From the NCBI GenBank assembly GCA_964017235.1, contig OZ024928.1:86795566-86859565 (forward strand): 64,000 nt of DNA, given 5' to 3'. The notes beneath the pieces are model-generated. The model ran no database searches, was not told the DNA's origin, and worked only from the letters and a program-made list of their open reading frames with translations. Position 1 is the first letter of the stretch. Each line of letters opens with the position of its first letter. Shown piece after piece: positions 1 to 11,640 of the stretch. The position numbers and the translations under genes were made by a program. The stretch comes from Sabellastarte sp. h YS-2021. Taxonomy: Eukaryota; Annelida; Polychaeta; Sabellida; Sabellidae.

Positions 1-2394
1 GGAGAGCTTTCACATGGTGAAGTTTCAGACCCATAGCTAATTACTCACCTACTCAAAATGAGTAAATGCGAATTATCTCTAAAAGTATTGCAGATAGCCA
101 ATTTTTCTCAAATAACTCATTCACCTACTTTTGGGAGAGCTTTCACTCTGTGAAGTTTCAGACCCATAGCTAATTACTCACCTACTCAAAATGAGTAAAT
201 GCGAATTATCTCTAAAAGTATTGCAGATAGCCAATTTTTCTCAAATAACTCATTCACCTACTTTTGGCAGAGCTTTCACTCTGTGAAGTTTCAGACCCAT
301 AGCTATTTATTCACCTACTCAAAATGAGTAAATGCTAATTATCTGTAAAAGTATTGCGGATACCCAATTTTTATCAAATACTCATTCATCTACTTGTGGG
401 AGAGCTTTCACATGGTGAAGTTTCAGACCCATAGCTAATTACTCACCTACTCAAAATGAGTAAATGTGAATTATCTCTAAAAGTATTGCAGATAGCCAAT
501 TTTTCTCAAATAACTCATTCACCTACTTTTGGGAGAGCTTTCACTTGGTGAAGTTTCAGACCCATAGCTAATTACTCACCTACTCAAAATGAGTAAATGC
601 GAATTATCTCTAAAAGTATTGCAGATAGCCAATTTTTCTCAAATAACTCATTCACCTACTTTTGGGAGAGCTTTCACTTGGTGAAGTTTCAGACCCATAG
701 CTAATTACTCACCTACTCAAAATGAGTAAATGCGAATTATCTCTAAAAGTATTGCAGATAGCCAATTTTTGTGAAATTAATCATTCACCTACTTTTGGGA
801 GAGCTTTGACTCGGTGAAGTTTCAGACCCATAGCTAATTACTCACCTACTGAAAATGAGTAAATGTGAATTATCTCTAAAAGTATTGCAGATAGCCAATT
901 TTTCTCAAATAACTCATTCACCTACTTTTGGGAGAGCTTTCACTTGGTGAAGTTTCAGACCCATAGCTAATTACTCACCTACTCAAAATGAGTAAATGCG
1001 AATTATCTCTAAAAGTATTGCAGATAGCCAATTTTTCTCAAATTAATCATTCACCTACTTTTGGGAGAGCTTTCACTTGGTGAAGTTTCAGACCCATAGC
1101 TAATTACTCGTCTACTCAAAATGAGTAAATGCGAATTATCGCTAAAAGTATTGCAGATAGCCAATTTTTCTCAAATAACTCATTCACCTACTTTTGGGAG
1201 AGCTTTCACTTGGTGAAGTTTCAGACCCATAGCAAATTACTCACCTACTCAAAATGAGTAAATGCGAATTATCTCTAAAAGTATTGCAGATAGCCAATTT
1301 TTCTCAAATAACTCATTCACCTACTTTTGGCAGAGCTTTCACTCTGTGAAGTTTCAGACCCATAGCTAATTATTCACCTACTCAAAATGAGTAAATGTGA
1401 ATTATCTCTAAAACTATTGCAGATAGCCAATTTTTCTCAAATAGCTCATTCACCTACTTTTGGGAGAGCTTTCACTCTGTGAAGTTTCAGACCCATAGCT
1501 ATTTATTCACCTACTCAAAATGAGTAAATGCTAATTATCTGTAAAAGTATTGCGGATACCCAATTTTTATCAAATACTCATTCATCTACTTGTGGGAGAG
1601 CTTTCACATGGTGAAGTTTCAGACCCATAGCTAATTACTCACCTACTCAAAATGAGTAAATGCGAATTATCTCTAAAAGTATTGCAGATAGCCAATTTTT
1701 CTCAAATAACTCATTCACCTACTTTTGGGAGAGCTTTCACTCTGTGAAGTTTCAGACCCATAGCTAATTACTCACCTACTCAAAATGAGTAAATGCGAAT
1801 TATCTCTAAAAGTATTGCAGATAGCCAATTTTTCTCAAATAACTCATTCACCTACTTTTGGCAGAGCTTTGACTTGGTGAAGTTTCAGACCCATAGCTAA
1901 TTACTCACCTACTGAAAATGAGTAAATGTGAATTATCTCTAAAAGTATTGCAGATAGCCAATTTTTCTCAAATAACTCATTCACCTACTTATGGGAGAGC
2001 TTTCACTTGGTGAAGTTTCAGACCCATAGCTAATTACTCACCTACTCAAAATGAGTAAATGCGAATTATCTGTAAAAGTATTGCAGATAGCCAGTTTTTC
2101 TCAAATAACTCATTCACCTACTTTTGGGAGAGCTTTCACTTGGTGAAGTTTCAGACCCATAGCTAATTACTCACCTACTCAAAATGAGTAAATGCGAATT
2201 ATCTCTAAAAGTATTGCAGATAGCCAGTTTTTCTCAAATAACTCATTCACCTACTTTTGGGAGAGCTTTCACTTGGTGAAGTTTCAGACCCATAGATAAT
2301 TATTCACCTACTCAAAATGAGTAAATGTGAATTATCTCTTAATAGTATTTCAGATAGCCAATTTTTCTCAAATAACTCATTCACCTACTTTTGG
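1..2394 (+). repeat. 133-bp satellite array, about 18 units
   Basis: Head-to-tail units begin with a GGGAGAGCTTTCAC-type block at 1, 134, 267, 399, 532, 665 and so on, a period of 133 bp (132 in units with a one-base loss). Units are mostly over 90% alike. A marked variant (CTATTTATTCACC, GCGGATACCC) occurs at 267-398 and recurs about 1,196 bp later at 1,463-1,594, so part of the array was copied as a 9-unit block. No coding capacity is seen. The unit is a shortened relative of the 155-bp unit at 49,400-52,150. Confidence 0.95.
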
Positions 2395-2775
2395 AAGACC
2401 TTTCACACACGAAAATGAAAAATTGTGAATATCTCGGAAAAGCTATTTCTTCTGCTTTAATGCTCGGCGGGAGATACACACCACGGCAGTGGTCTTGACA
2501 AAAATTTTGTCTCCCCAAAAATGGTGGCCATTTTGAATTTTCAAAGTTTTTGCAAAACACAAAAATGCTTATATCTCGAAAACCGTGCTATATGGAGTGA
2601 ACTCAACAAAATTTTGGACCTGCTGGGTATCTCTGCAGAGTAGCCATGCCAATTTTCAAAATATTTTTGTCTCCCCAAATATAGCGGACATTTTGAATTT
2701 TTTAATTTTTTGCAAAACACAAAAATGCTTATATCTTGAAAACCGTGCTAGATAGAGCAGACTGCGCTGACTTTG
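2395..2775 (+). repeat. End module plus two 160-bp tandem units
   Basis: A GGCGGGAGATA...GTGGTCTTG end module lies at 2,466-2,498 and recurs at 34,550-34,581 and, diverged, at 60,039-60,070. It is followed by two units of about 160 bp, each starting near TTTTGTCTCCCCAAA (2,507 and 2,667) and containing ATATCTCGAAAACCGTGCTA or a close match. These resemble the units at 33,180-34,300. The second unit breaks off near 2,770, where DIRS sequence begins. Confidence 0.7.
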
Positions 2776-2981
2776 GTTGCCACAACAGTATAAGGCTAGA
2801 AACGAAGCATTTTCTTAATACTTTAGCACTCACCTTTATATCCTTTTCGGGACGCTTTGTTTTTGCTATGCAAAAACATTATCTTTTTTTTTTGTGAGCG
2901 ATCCTCTAGTTTTACTTTTTTGTGATTTGTGGGTTTTCTTGGTTCAGGCTTGCTTGTTTACTTGTTTTTATTGCAGTAAAA

Positions 2982-4790
2982 ATGCCCTCCAATACCCAGA
3001 GAACAAGTGAAGATAAACCTATATCTTTGAAGTGTCGTCATTTCTGTCTCCCATTTGATAATCACAATTAGTGTCTTTCCTGTAGAGAAGCTAATAAAGG
3101 AGATAATCCCTGTGTTACTCTCGAATCTCCATGTGAAATTTGCTCTGGTTTCTCGGATGAACAAATGCTAAAAATTAAAAACAGGATATGAGGAAACAGA
3201 AAGCAGACACTTCAAAAGATGATGAACTAGATTTGCTGGGGGACGAGGACATGGAGTACTTTACTGGATCTCAGGCAGACCTTGAGGGTGCTGCTGACAA
3301 TTTATTTGCTTCTCCACCATGTCCTCAGCCCCTGCATTTCGAGTCATTGTCTCTTAAAGCTCCAGCTAAAACTCTCCCGCCTACCCCAGGTACAGCTTTA
3401 CAACAGAAAATCAAGTCCAAACTCGAGAAATCCCTAGGTTCTCAGTTTAACATCCAATTACAACAGCAAATGGGGGTTTTCCAGGCTTCTATGCTTGAGG
3501 CCATGAAGTCTCTCCAAGACAAATTTCAGTCTGTCAAAAAGACATCTAAAGAAGTGGAGGTGGATCAGACCTCCATTCTGCCTCTAAGCCTGGTACCAGT
3601 AAACAAACTGAGAATCTGGACCCAACCCCTCCTCCGAGAACTTAACCATCCTCTCATATGGATGAGGCTATGGAGGTGGACTTGTATGGTCCACCCCGTC
3701 CACTTCGTCTAGGAGATAATCAGTCTGCATGACTCGGATCAACATTCAGGTCAGTCTGAGGAACCCTCTCGGGTGGTCTTGGCTAGACCCAAAAAACATG
3801 CAGATGAAAGAAAGCACAAGGTTAGGTCCAGATACTTGTCTCAGTCATCATCTTCAGAGGAAGATCAGTCCTCTGTACCCATGCAAAGGTTTCCAAGCCC
3901 TCTAGGGCCCCTTCTGATCAAGACCAACCTCAACACGATCCAGACCCACTTTTTATAGGGAAGTAGCCATGGCTGACTTACCCTCTCAATATGCTGAGGA
4001 AGTGGAGACCTTTAGGCGTATTCTTAATCTCCCTCACCTCAGGGAAACCATGCTCAGATCTTCCACTTCTGTTCTGGGCCTGGACGACAAAAAAAGGCCA
4101 ACAGGAGCTTAGGCCAAGAGACCCTTCTATGCTACCCCTTAGCTCTCACATCAAAGATGCCTTTGATAAGTTTGGGCATGATTTTCTGGCCTCTAAATAT
4201 ATTAAACCCCCTCCCTCCACTGCAAAGTGGTACAATGTGGGACAGCCTTGTTATGAGGACAAAATCCAAGAGTTGAATACAGACTTTTCGAAGATCCGTA
4301 TCTCCCAAACCCTCCGGGGCCCCTATGGGCAAGGTTCCCCTACCAGTTCTTAGGAACTGGAACATCAAGCTAGGCAGAACCTCTCCACTATCAACTTCAT
4401 TGCTGCTTTTACTAAGACTTCTTCCTGTAACTCCACTTTAAAGAAGTGTCAACACAGTCTGAAGTCTTCCTTCAAAAAGGTTAAAACTCCAGAAAAGATC
4501 CAGAAAGGTGCCAATCCTGAAAAAGCAGCCAGGCGTGGTTACGAAGAGGCCTGTGAATATTTGGAGATTTGGAATAAGACTATTCTTATCCAGCAAAGAG
4601 CACTTGCCTGCCTAAGCATGGGTAACACTGGCCTGCTAAAGCGCGAGGCCGAGATGACCCTACTTCAACCACATTTAGGGGATACAAGATGCCAAGAACT
4701 CAGGAATTCGCCCTTTTGGCCTTCCTTGTTGTTCAAGTCTCAGTCAAGGAGGGAGAAGACTTCCTCCTCAAAAAGGCACCTCTAAAGATG
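2982..4790 (+). pseudogene. DIRS gag-like region, broken
   Basis: The ATG at 2,982 starts a short reading frame rich in paired cysteines (CRHFC, CLSC, CEIC), resembling a small zinc-binding N-terminus. It is interrupted by a stop after about 29 codons and shifts frame near 3,187. Coding-like sequence continues at 3,188-3,712 (acidic, then a glutamine-rich helical stretch), 3,991-4,353 and, in another frame, 4,354-4,790, ending near EYLEIWNKTILIQQRAL. A further Cys-rich patch (CPHNKKRGSCRKC) follows at about 4,826. In DIRS elements this position encodes a Gag-like nucleic-acid-binding protein. At least three frame changes are needed to read it through. Confidence 0.7.
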
Positions 4791-5039
4791 CTCAATGCTT
4801 GATGCCTATCAAAATAAGCCCTTTTGTCCCCACAATAAGAAAAGAGGCTCCTGCAGGAAATGCCCCTATGGGGGCAACTCCTCACAAAGCAGTAACCAAT
4901 CGTTTGCCTCAGGTAGGGGGAAACCAAATTTCAGAGGCTCCATGGGTCGTTTTCGACCCCCACTCTAGGGGACCAGGGTGTGGAAACCTCTCCCCCAATG
5001 TCTCCTCAAAAGCCTCCCTCAGTCCACCAGTAGGAGGTC

Positions 5040-6840
5040 ACCTCCATTCTTTCAGTAGAGACTGGCATACAAACAAATGTTCAAGCAACGTGTTAAACAT
5101 TATCACCAATGTTACATTCTGCCATTCACTTCAAAACCAAATCTTGGCAGAGTTCCTCTGATTCAGTCAGGATACAAAGCCCTTCCAAAAGACTCTGGCC
5201 ACTTGTATCCAGTCTCTTCTGTCAAAGAATGCAATAGAAAGGGTGGAAAATGTAAAATCTCTCGGATTTTACAGTCACCTGTTCCTAGTCCCCAAGCCTC
5301 ACCAAAGGTGGAGGCCAGTAATAGACTTAAGCAGGCTCAACACTTTTCTACTTGTTGAAAAGTTTAAAATGGAAACTCCAGAGTCCATCAGGACCTCCCT
5401 GATTCCAGGGGAATGGGTATCGTCGATAGACCTATTGGACGCTCACATCCCCATCCACCCAAACTCAAGGAAATACCTAAGGTTTTGCCACAGGTTGCAG
5501 GTGTTCCATTTCACCTCTCTTCCATTTGGCCTGGCCACAGTGCCTCAGGTCTTTACAATGATTGTAAAGGAAGTGAAGCTAATGGCCCTCACGAGAGGAC
5601 TCAGATTTCACCAATACCTGGACGACTGGCTGATCAGGTCCCAGTCTCAGGATGAAGCCCAAGTGAACACTCAGGCCATGGTAGACCTAACCCAGTCCTT
5701 GGGTGGATAATAAATCAGGAGAAATCCGAACTAAAACCAACTCAGGTGTTTTCGTTTGTGGGCTACAAATGCCATCTGGATTCAGCCCTTGTAAAACCCA
5801 CTCAAGAGAGATGGCTCAAACTTCAGGATTTGATCCTTCAACTCAAGTCAAAACATGTTTTGACTGCAAGATGTTTGATGTTGCTCAACGGAGAAAATGG
5901 TCCCGGATGGACGACTTCACATGAGGCCCTTTCATTTTCACCTCAAGGAGCACTGGAGATATCCTCAGTCGCTGGACAGCCTCCTTCCTTGGACAGAAAC
6001 CATTTCAGCACACCTAGAGTGGTGACAGAATCCCACAAACGTGATGAAACGTGCAGACCTTCATCCCAAAGACCACAGTATCTAACTCTTTACAGACGCC
6101 TCAAACGAAGGCTGGGGCACTCACTTAGAGCAAACCTCTGCAAAGGGTCTGTGGTCAGACAGGGGAAAAAGGCTACACATAAATGTTCTAGAGTTGAAGG
6201 CGGTTTCTCTGACCCTTCAAAGTTTCAAGGACCAGTGTCAAAACCAAAGAGTGTTGGTTGCAACGGACAACTCAACTGTGGTGGCCTACATAAACAAGGA
6301 GGAACTCACTCAGCAGTGATGTGTGTTCTGTGGAAAATCATGACCTGGTCCCATCATTACCAGATAACCTTAAAAGCCAGACACATTCCAGGGTGTCTGA
6401 ATGTGATGTTTGACCTTCTGTCCAGGTTGAACCAAGTGCAGTCAACAGAATGGTCACTGCATCCACAGGTGTTCAAACAGATCTGTCAAAAGATCTGTTC
6501 ACCCCTCATGTAGATCTATTTGCCACTCGTCTGAACCACAAACTTCCACTGTATGTGTCTCAGACCAAACTGCTTGGGACATAGATGCTCTAAACATAAA
6601 CTGGTTGGGTCTCACTGCCTATGCTTACCCTCCAATGGCTCTCCTTCACAGGGTGATCCAAAAAAATCAGGCAATGCCATTGCCTGATCATTGTAATAGC
6701 CCCAGGCTGGCCAGGGATGCCCTGGTTTTGGGACCTAGTGCAGCTTTCACCGGGGATCCCACTTCAGCTACTAGTGTCAACAACTCTTCTCAAACAGTCA
6801 AACAATTATGTGTTTCACAGCAATCCACAACATTTTAACC
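5040..6840 (+). pseudogene. DIRS reverse transcriptase and RNase H, broken
   Basis: The clearest frame is 5,243-5,710: a fingers/palm segment (RWRPVIDLSRLN), the first catalytic-aspartate region (WVSSIDL) and the YLDDW box at 5,615-5,629, typical of DIRS rather than Gypsy RTs. A frameshift near 5,704 moves the rest to other frames. RNase H is recognisable from about 6,085 by TDASNEGWG, LELKAV and TDNSTVVAYIN, which supply acidic residues of the active site. The downstream HIPGCLN segment and a DLFATRLN segment are usual for DIRS pol. Enzyme activity is not expected because of several stops and shifts. Confidence 0.85.
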
Positions 6841-6844
6841 CCCA

Positions 6845-7830
6845 CGCCTGGTGTCTAGGATTGGACAGCTCCAAGAACAAGGCTTCTGTTTGGAGGTGGC
6901 AGAAAAAATTGCTGCCTCTCAAAGGTCATCAACAAGGATCATCTACAAGTCAAAGTGGGCCCTATTTGGGAAATGGTTCAGAGAAAATTTGGTGGATTTC
7001 TCCACTCCCTCTGTAAAACAAGTCTCAGACTTTTTCATGTACCTTTACCAAGATCTAAACAGGCGCCCCTCGACCATTGATGGTTATAGGACGGCCATTG
7101 TTGACACCTTGCGCCCAACTCTGCACCATATTTCCCAAAGCTCAGACCTTAACAGGTTGCCAGTTTTCACAGGGATCGTCCCAAAAGTTCCAGAAATCTC
7201 CCAAAATGAAACCTTTCTGTTGTTCTTAATGAGCTCACCAAAGCACCTTTTGAGCCTATGAAAGACAGACCTCAAACATCTTACTCTCAAAACTGCTTTC
7301 TTACTAGCTTTGGCCTCCAGCAAGCGCCGCAGTGAAATTCATGCCTCGGTTGCAAACAAAGTATCTAATCTAGGCCAATGGGAAAAGGTCACCTGGTCCC
7401 TTCTGATTTCATAGCCAAAAACCAACTCACAAGAGGTTCTCAAAGTGTGTCTCCGGTGACTATTCCTGCTCTAACTACCATTATAGATAGACAATTCAAA
7501 GAAGACAGAACCTTGTGTCCGGTACTGGCCCTGAGGTATTACTTCGATCGAAGCAAAGACCTGAGAGGGTCTCGATTCCTACTTTTCATTTCCTTTAAGA
7601 AAGGACACACCTCAGACATCAGACCCGCTACACTCTCTTCTTGGTTAAAACAAACAATCCTACTTTGTTATAAACAAGCAGACCAACAAGCCTTGGACAT
7701 TCGCGCCTCTAAGGCCTTTTATGGCGGGGTATCTGTGGACCAAATCCTGCAAGCCTGTCACCTGAAAGCTCACAACACAGTTACTATTTTTACCTAAAAG
7801 ACCTCACTTGGTCAGACGACAACAATATGT
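6845..7830 (+). pseudogene. DIRS tyrosine recombinase, broken
   Basis: The frame at 6,851-7,261 carries the N-terminal SAM-like part (YQDLNRRPSTIDGYRTA). A frameshift is followed near 7,300 by LALASSKRRSEIHA, which contains the first catalytic arginine region. The frame at 7,378-7,797 ends with CHLKAHNT and then, after another shift, FYLKDLTW-like residues; in intact relatives this is the His/Trp and tyrosine end of the catalytic domain. In the family this enzyme inserts circular cDNA without target duplication. The copy needs at least two frame changes and is inactive. Confidence 0.75.
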
Positions 7831-8290
7831 ATCTGGGTCCTGTAGTGGTGGCATGTCAAGTCCTAGACCCTTCCCCCTCAGAACAGTTATCCTCAGAAAG
7901 AAAAGAAGCTACAACCAAGTCTTTAGGAGTCTAAATCCCAGGGTCTAGGTATAGGTTTCATTAATCTCATTTTAGGGTGGCAAAAATTATGAGATTCCCA
8001 AGTTTGTTTTTCATTGTGGCTTAGCCCTAGGGGCTTTACTCTTCATAAGTAAGCATAGGCTGCACTTTCTATCCTCCAATCAAAACATCCAGACAGTTTT
8101 TAGCACTGTCATTCAATTCAGGTTTTTGGCTCTCTACAGGCCCAGTCTTCGGGACTTGGGCACTGTAAATGGAACTCAGACTGGTATTTTTATATATTCA
8201 TTCTAAACTACTTCAAATTCCAAGAAAAATTGACCTCTTCTTCCAGTCTCAGCTGTAATCCCTCCACCGAGCGGTTGGATTCAGCATTTA

Positions 8291-8629
8291 GTTCCACATG
8301 GTAATCTATTGTAGCGCAATAAAATTGAAAATTTTAATTGCTTAAATGTAGCTTTTATAAGCTGCAAGCTTACCATGTGGAACTGAAGAGAGTCCCACCC
8401 TGGCTCCCCGCTGTATTACAGCTGAGGGGTATGGTTCAAAATTGCAACAAGAAAAGGACGAATTGAGAAGAGTTTCACGAGAGTACAACCTGAGGCTACT
8501 GCCAACACTAAATGTCTATTTTTCTTGGATGTTGGCCGGATGCCTGCGGCCTCCCGAGATCAACATTCAGTTCCACATGGTAAGCTTGTAGCTTAAAAAA
8601 GCTACATTTAAGTAATTAAAATTTGCAAG
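8291..8629. repeat. DIRS right-end inverted repeats
   Basis: Two inverted pairs lie here. GTTCCACATGGTAA (8,291-8,304) faces its exact complement at 8,370-8,383. A longer block, 8,330-8,387, is the reverse complement of 8,566-8,623 with only a few mismatches. DIRS elements carry a terminal repeat and an internal complementary region at their 3' end, used to circularise cDNA, and this layout fits. I saw no left-end partner. Confidence 0.65.
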
Positions 8630-8759
8630 TTTGTGTGGTTCAGTCCTTTTGGATGTACTTTAGCATTCTGAAATAGATAGTGGCCTTTTTAGAGATGTAT
8701 AAAGGTATATTAAGTTATTGTATGATTTTTAGGAAAAAGTGAGTAGTAGTAGGAAAGTG

Positions 8760-9400
8760 ATATTCGTTTGGGGTGTGGGTGTGGAATATCATGGGTTATA
8801 TTTCAAAAAATTGTAAGATGTAGGAAGTTCAAACTTAGTAGGGGCATTGGTTATGGGGTATCAGTATGCATTGTCATGTTATGACCTTGATTTAACCTTT
8901 AACATTGCCACAATGACCTTCACCTTTAAAGTTGCATCCGGACTGTCTCAGAAACCATAAGGTATAGGAAATTGTCACTTATTAGGCATAGTGGTTGGAG
9001 GTTGCAGTTTTGCAATATCATGGTGTAGTCTTGGTGTGACTTTTGACCTTGGATCTGCCAAAATATCTGCTGCTGTCATATTTGAGACACATTTTTTTTC
9101 TGTGCAAGATATATAGGGATTGCTACAAGTGCTATCTCAATTGACAGCTGTACTTCAATTAATAAATAGATCAGTGTTAATTATGCAGCTTGAGTGTTTA
9201 TAAATTAATGTTGTTGCTATTAAATTGTCTTGTTTTGATACTATGTCTTTACATGTATTTTTTCTTTCTTGAGTTTTATTTCTCCTACACCTTTAAAAAA
9301 CGTACACTGTTTTGAAAGACTCCTTATCTTTGCAAATTTCCATATCATGCTGTCTAATACAATTTCTCCAGGCTGTGGGGTATAGGCATCAACGAAAATT
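8760..9400 (+). repeat. Diverged copy of the 146-bp-unit element
   Basis: It contains two worn units with TGTAAGATGTAGGAAGTT and CATAAGGTATAGGAAATT, several GACCTT motifs, and at 9,370-9,393 the end signal CCAGGCTGTGGGGTATAGGC also seen at 40,021 and 57,831. It is an older relative of the elements at 38,930 and 56,510. No gene is present. Confidence 0.6.
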
Positions 9401-9880
9401 AATTCTTGCTTGAAGAAGGTAGAAAAGAAGGTAAAAAAGAAGGTAGTTCAGAGCTTCATAAAGTTCTTAGTTACACACTGAAAAAATTGTGTTCCTGGTA
9501 TACAACCACTTGATATAACTAGAAAGCACTTGTAGATCATACACCTGTACCAAGGTAGCTATTTCCCCATATTGTGTTAAAGCTCAGTGACTTGTTTTCT
9601 TTTTTGTTTTAACATTCATAGTCAGATAACATGACCTTGAAGGTGGAACTGTTTAATTTAGTTTTTTTTTGCATCAACAGTACGATTTGAATCTTTCCAA
9701 AAAATAAGTGTTTGTAGTTTTGTATTAGTTGTGCACAGATCCAAAAGCCAAACAACAAACAATGCATGATTGACATCTCCTTGGACTCAGGATCTTAGAA
9801 AGAGGTTCAGACCCCCCCCCCCAAAAAAAAAAAAAAAAAAAAAAAAAGCAAGCAGAAAGCACAAGTCGACTGGCATCAGC
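9401..9880. other. No gene; C11-A25 homopolymer at 9,812-9,847
   Basis: The stretch is AT-rich with a short AAGAAGGTA repeat near 9,414-9,445. Eleven C and then about 25 A residues lie at 9,812-9,847. The run could be the remains of a retroposon tail, but no body was recognised upstream. The open frame across it is low-complexity only. Confidence 0.6.
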
Positions 9881-10420
9881 CTCACAAGTGTTTACATTGA
9901 TGGTCAAAGAAATTAAAATGGAGACTCTATCAAAAGAAATCAGAATTCTCCAGTATTTGTACAACTGGCTACAAAGAGCACATTAACAAAAGGAGGCTCA
10001 TGACAACACAGATGATAGTGGACTTAAGAAAAAAGCTGGGATAGAATATAAATCCATAGAAGTCTGAGCTTACTCCAACTCTAAAAATACCACCTGAACA
10101 TAGTTATTGTAAAACCCAATCAAAGAAATGGCACAAGCTGCAAGCAATATTAATCCTCATGATAAAAAGTTGTGTATTGGGTTGCATCAACAGAAAAAAA
10201 TGGTACAGTGGGGTTTCATTTGTATGAACCCCTTTAAGTGGCATCTGGAGGAGAATTCGAGATTTCTTCAGATCTTTACAAATGTCCAGAACATCACCTT
10301 TATCAGGACTTGAACAGGCACCTTTCAACAATTAATAGCGATAAGACTGGTCCCGGAGACTCCTTGGGACTTCTGGGTCTCCATATATCTCAAAGAATTG
10401 AATTGTTGAGAAGTTTATTA
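9880..10420 (+). pseudogene. Second, older DIRS relic with internal deletion
   Basis: The DNA from about 9,893 aligns by eye with the DIRS element around 5,557: the block before CAACTGGCT (9,963) matches the block before the YLDDW-coding GACGACTGGCT. It continues to the counterpart of 5,795. A MNPFKWHLEEN segment (about 10,225) corresponds to MRPFHFHLKEH of the first copy, and YQDLNRHLSTIN (about 10,302) to its recombinase YQDLNRRPSTID. RNase H and the rest of pol between these are missing, so this is a deleted, older copy. Confidence 0.6.
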
Positions 10421-11465
10421 CATTACTTTCTGTGCTGTCCAATTAACTACACTAAATTTTACTTCATACTAATTTTTCCTATCTTGACACCAAAATTACG
10501 TGGGGACTATGAGGCCAATTTTATTGTAAATATGGCCAGAAGATATGACCCTCCTCATGTGCAACCATAGCAAGGAAAAGATTCTTAAATAAAAGAAAAT
10601 GAAAAATTTACCAGAACAAATTGGAAAATGTCATGTCATAGTGCTAGCCCTGTACCGATGGGCTAAGACCATGTATGGGAGCATTACTTAATAGTCCATG
10701 TCATTTGCAAATGTATTGCAGTGTGGTGGAATTATACATTGTTAAGAACCACTTAGCCTGAAGCCAGAATGGAAATTTTCCCTTCCACCTACCCAAACTA
10801 ATGTTCCCCGTGTAAAAGAAAGCCTGGGACATGTAAAACTGACAAATGTACCTGAAATGTTTACAAATGTTGCAAAGGTCTAAATACACACCCTTGTGTG
10901 ATGATCTTGCATCTTGTCCAAAATAAAGGAGGTGGACACCAGGATTCAGTCTCCCTCACAAGAGCTTCACATCCATTACTTGACCTCGGGAAGAAAAAAG
11001 GACCAAAGGCTACCATATATAGGCAATAAAAGACAACATAAGGCAAAGAGTAGCACCTGGGTAAGGGGTGCTGTTCAGAGGGCAAAAAACCTACACAAAC
11101 ATACTGATGCCTGCTTGGTGGAGGGTGGGGAATGGCCAAATAATGACATTTGGAAGAATTTGGATTGAATTCATTCCCCATCCAATGAAGATTGGAAAAC
11201 TCCAGAGTGAGTGTAGAGTGACCCTTTCTGGCTTTGAGTCTGATACATCCTTTAATAGGATGAGAGTCTTGCTGTTCAGTGTGGTCTTGGGAATTGGTGT
11301 CCCAATGGTAGATGTGTTGAATGCTGTACCAGATTCTACATCCAGTATTTGGATAGCAGAGCAAAGGGCAGTATCACTCCCACTCATGGTACCCAATGAG
11401 TGAAAATAAAATGAGAAATCTTGCGTGGGAGTGATTTAATACTCATGCTTCCTGCATATTTATTA
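10421..11465. other. Unassigned, possibly old transposon
   Basis: No conserved domain was recognised. Several overlapping open frames on both strands (10,861-11,403) have biased composition and no recognisable motif. Given the DIRS relic immediately before it, more decayed transposon sequence is plausible but not demonstrated. Confidence 0.3.
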
Positions 11466-11640
11466 TATCCCCAGACGAAAGTCGGGGATATATTGGATTC
11501 AGGTCCGTCGCACCGCCGCCGCCGTAGAAATTTCCTTGTGGACGCGATAACTCAAAAACGGATTAATATTTTTTTTCCAAACTTGGTACACATGTTAAGG
11601 ATGCCCAAAGGAAGATCCCTATTTTAAGGTGAGCTTAAAC
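11466..11640 (+). repeat. Head of a dispersed element with a GAAA hairpin
   Basis: CCCC (11,469-11,472) and GAC (11,474-11,476) pair with GTC and GGGG (11,481-11,487) around a GAAA loop, leaving one bulged A. A CCGCCGCCG run and a GATAACTCAAAAACGG motif follow. The block leads directly into the 351-bp array and looks like the start of that element. Confidence 0.45.

Larger units (their letters stand above)
2780..8640 (+). mobile_element. Degenerate DIRS-like (tyrosine recombinase) retrotransposon
   Basis: The order is gag-like region, reverse transcriptase with YLDDW, RNase H, tyrosine recombinase, then a non-coding end with inverted repeats. That is the DIRS plan: no LTRs, no integrase, and integration by a tyrosine recombinase. 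All reading frames are broken by stops and shifts, so this copy is dead. The left boundary is uncertain: I did not find the partner of the right-end inverted repeat (8,566-8,623) on the left, so the left end may be truncated where it meets satellite near 2,770. Confidence 0.85.

Noticed and set aside
1-2394. CRISPR-like regular repeats
   Set aside because: The whole unit repeats without unique spacers and the surroundings are clearly eukaryotic; it is a satellite.
10861-11403. Overlapping frames of 84-167 codons as host exons
   Set aside because: Frames are open on both strands with no conserved motif and no convincing splice partners.
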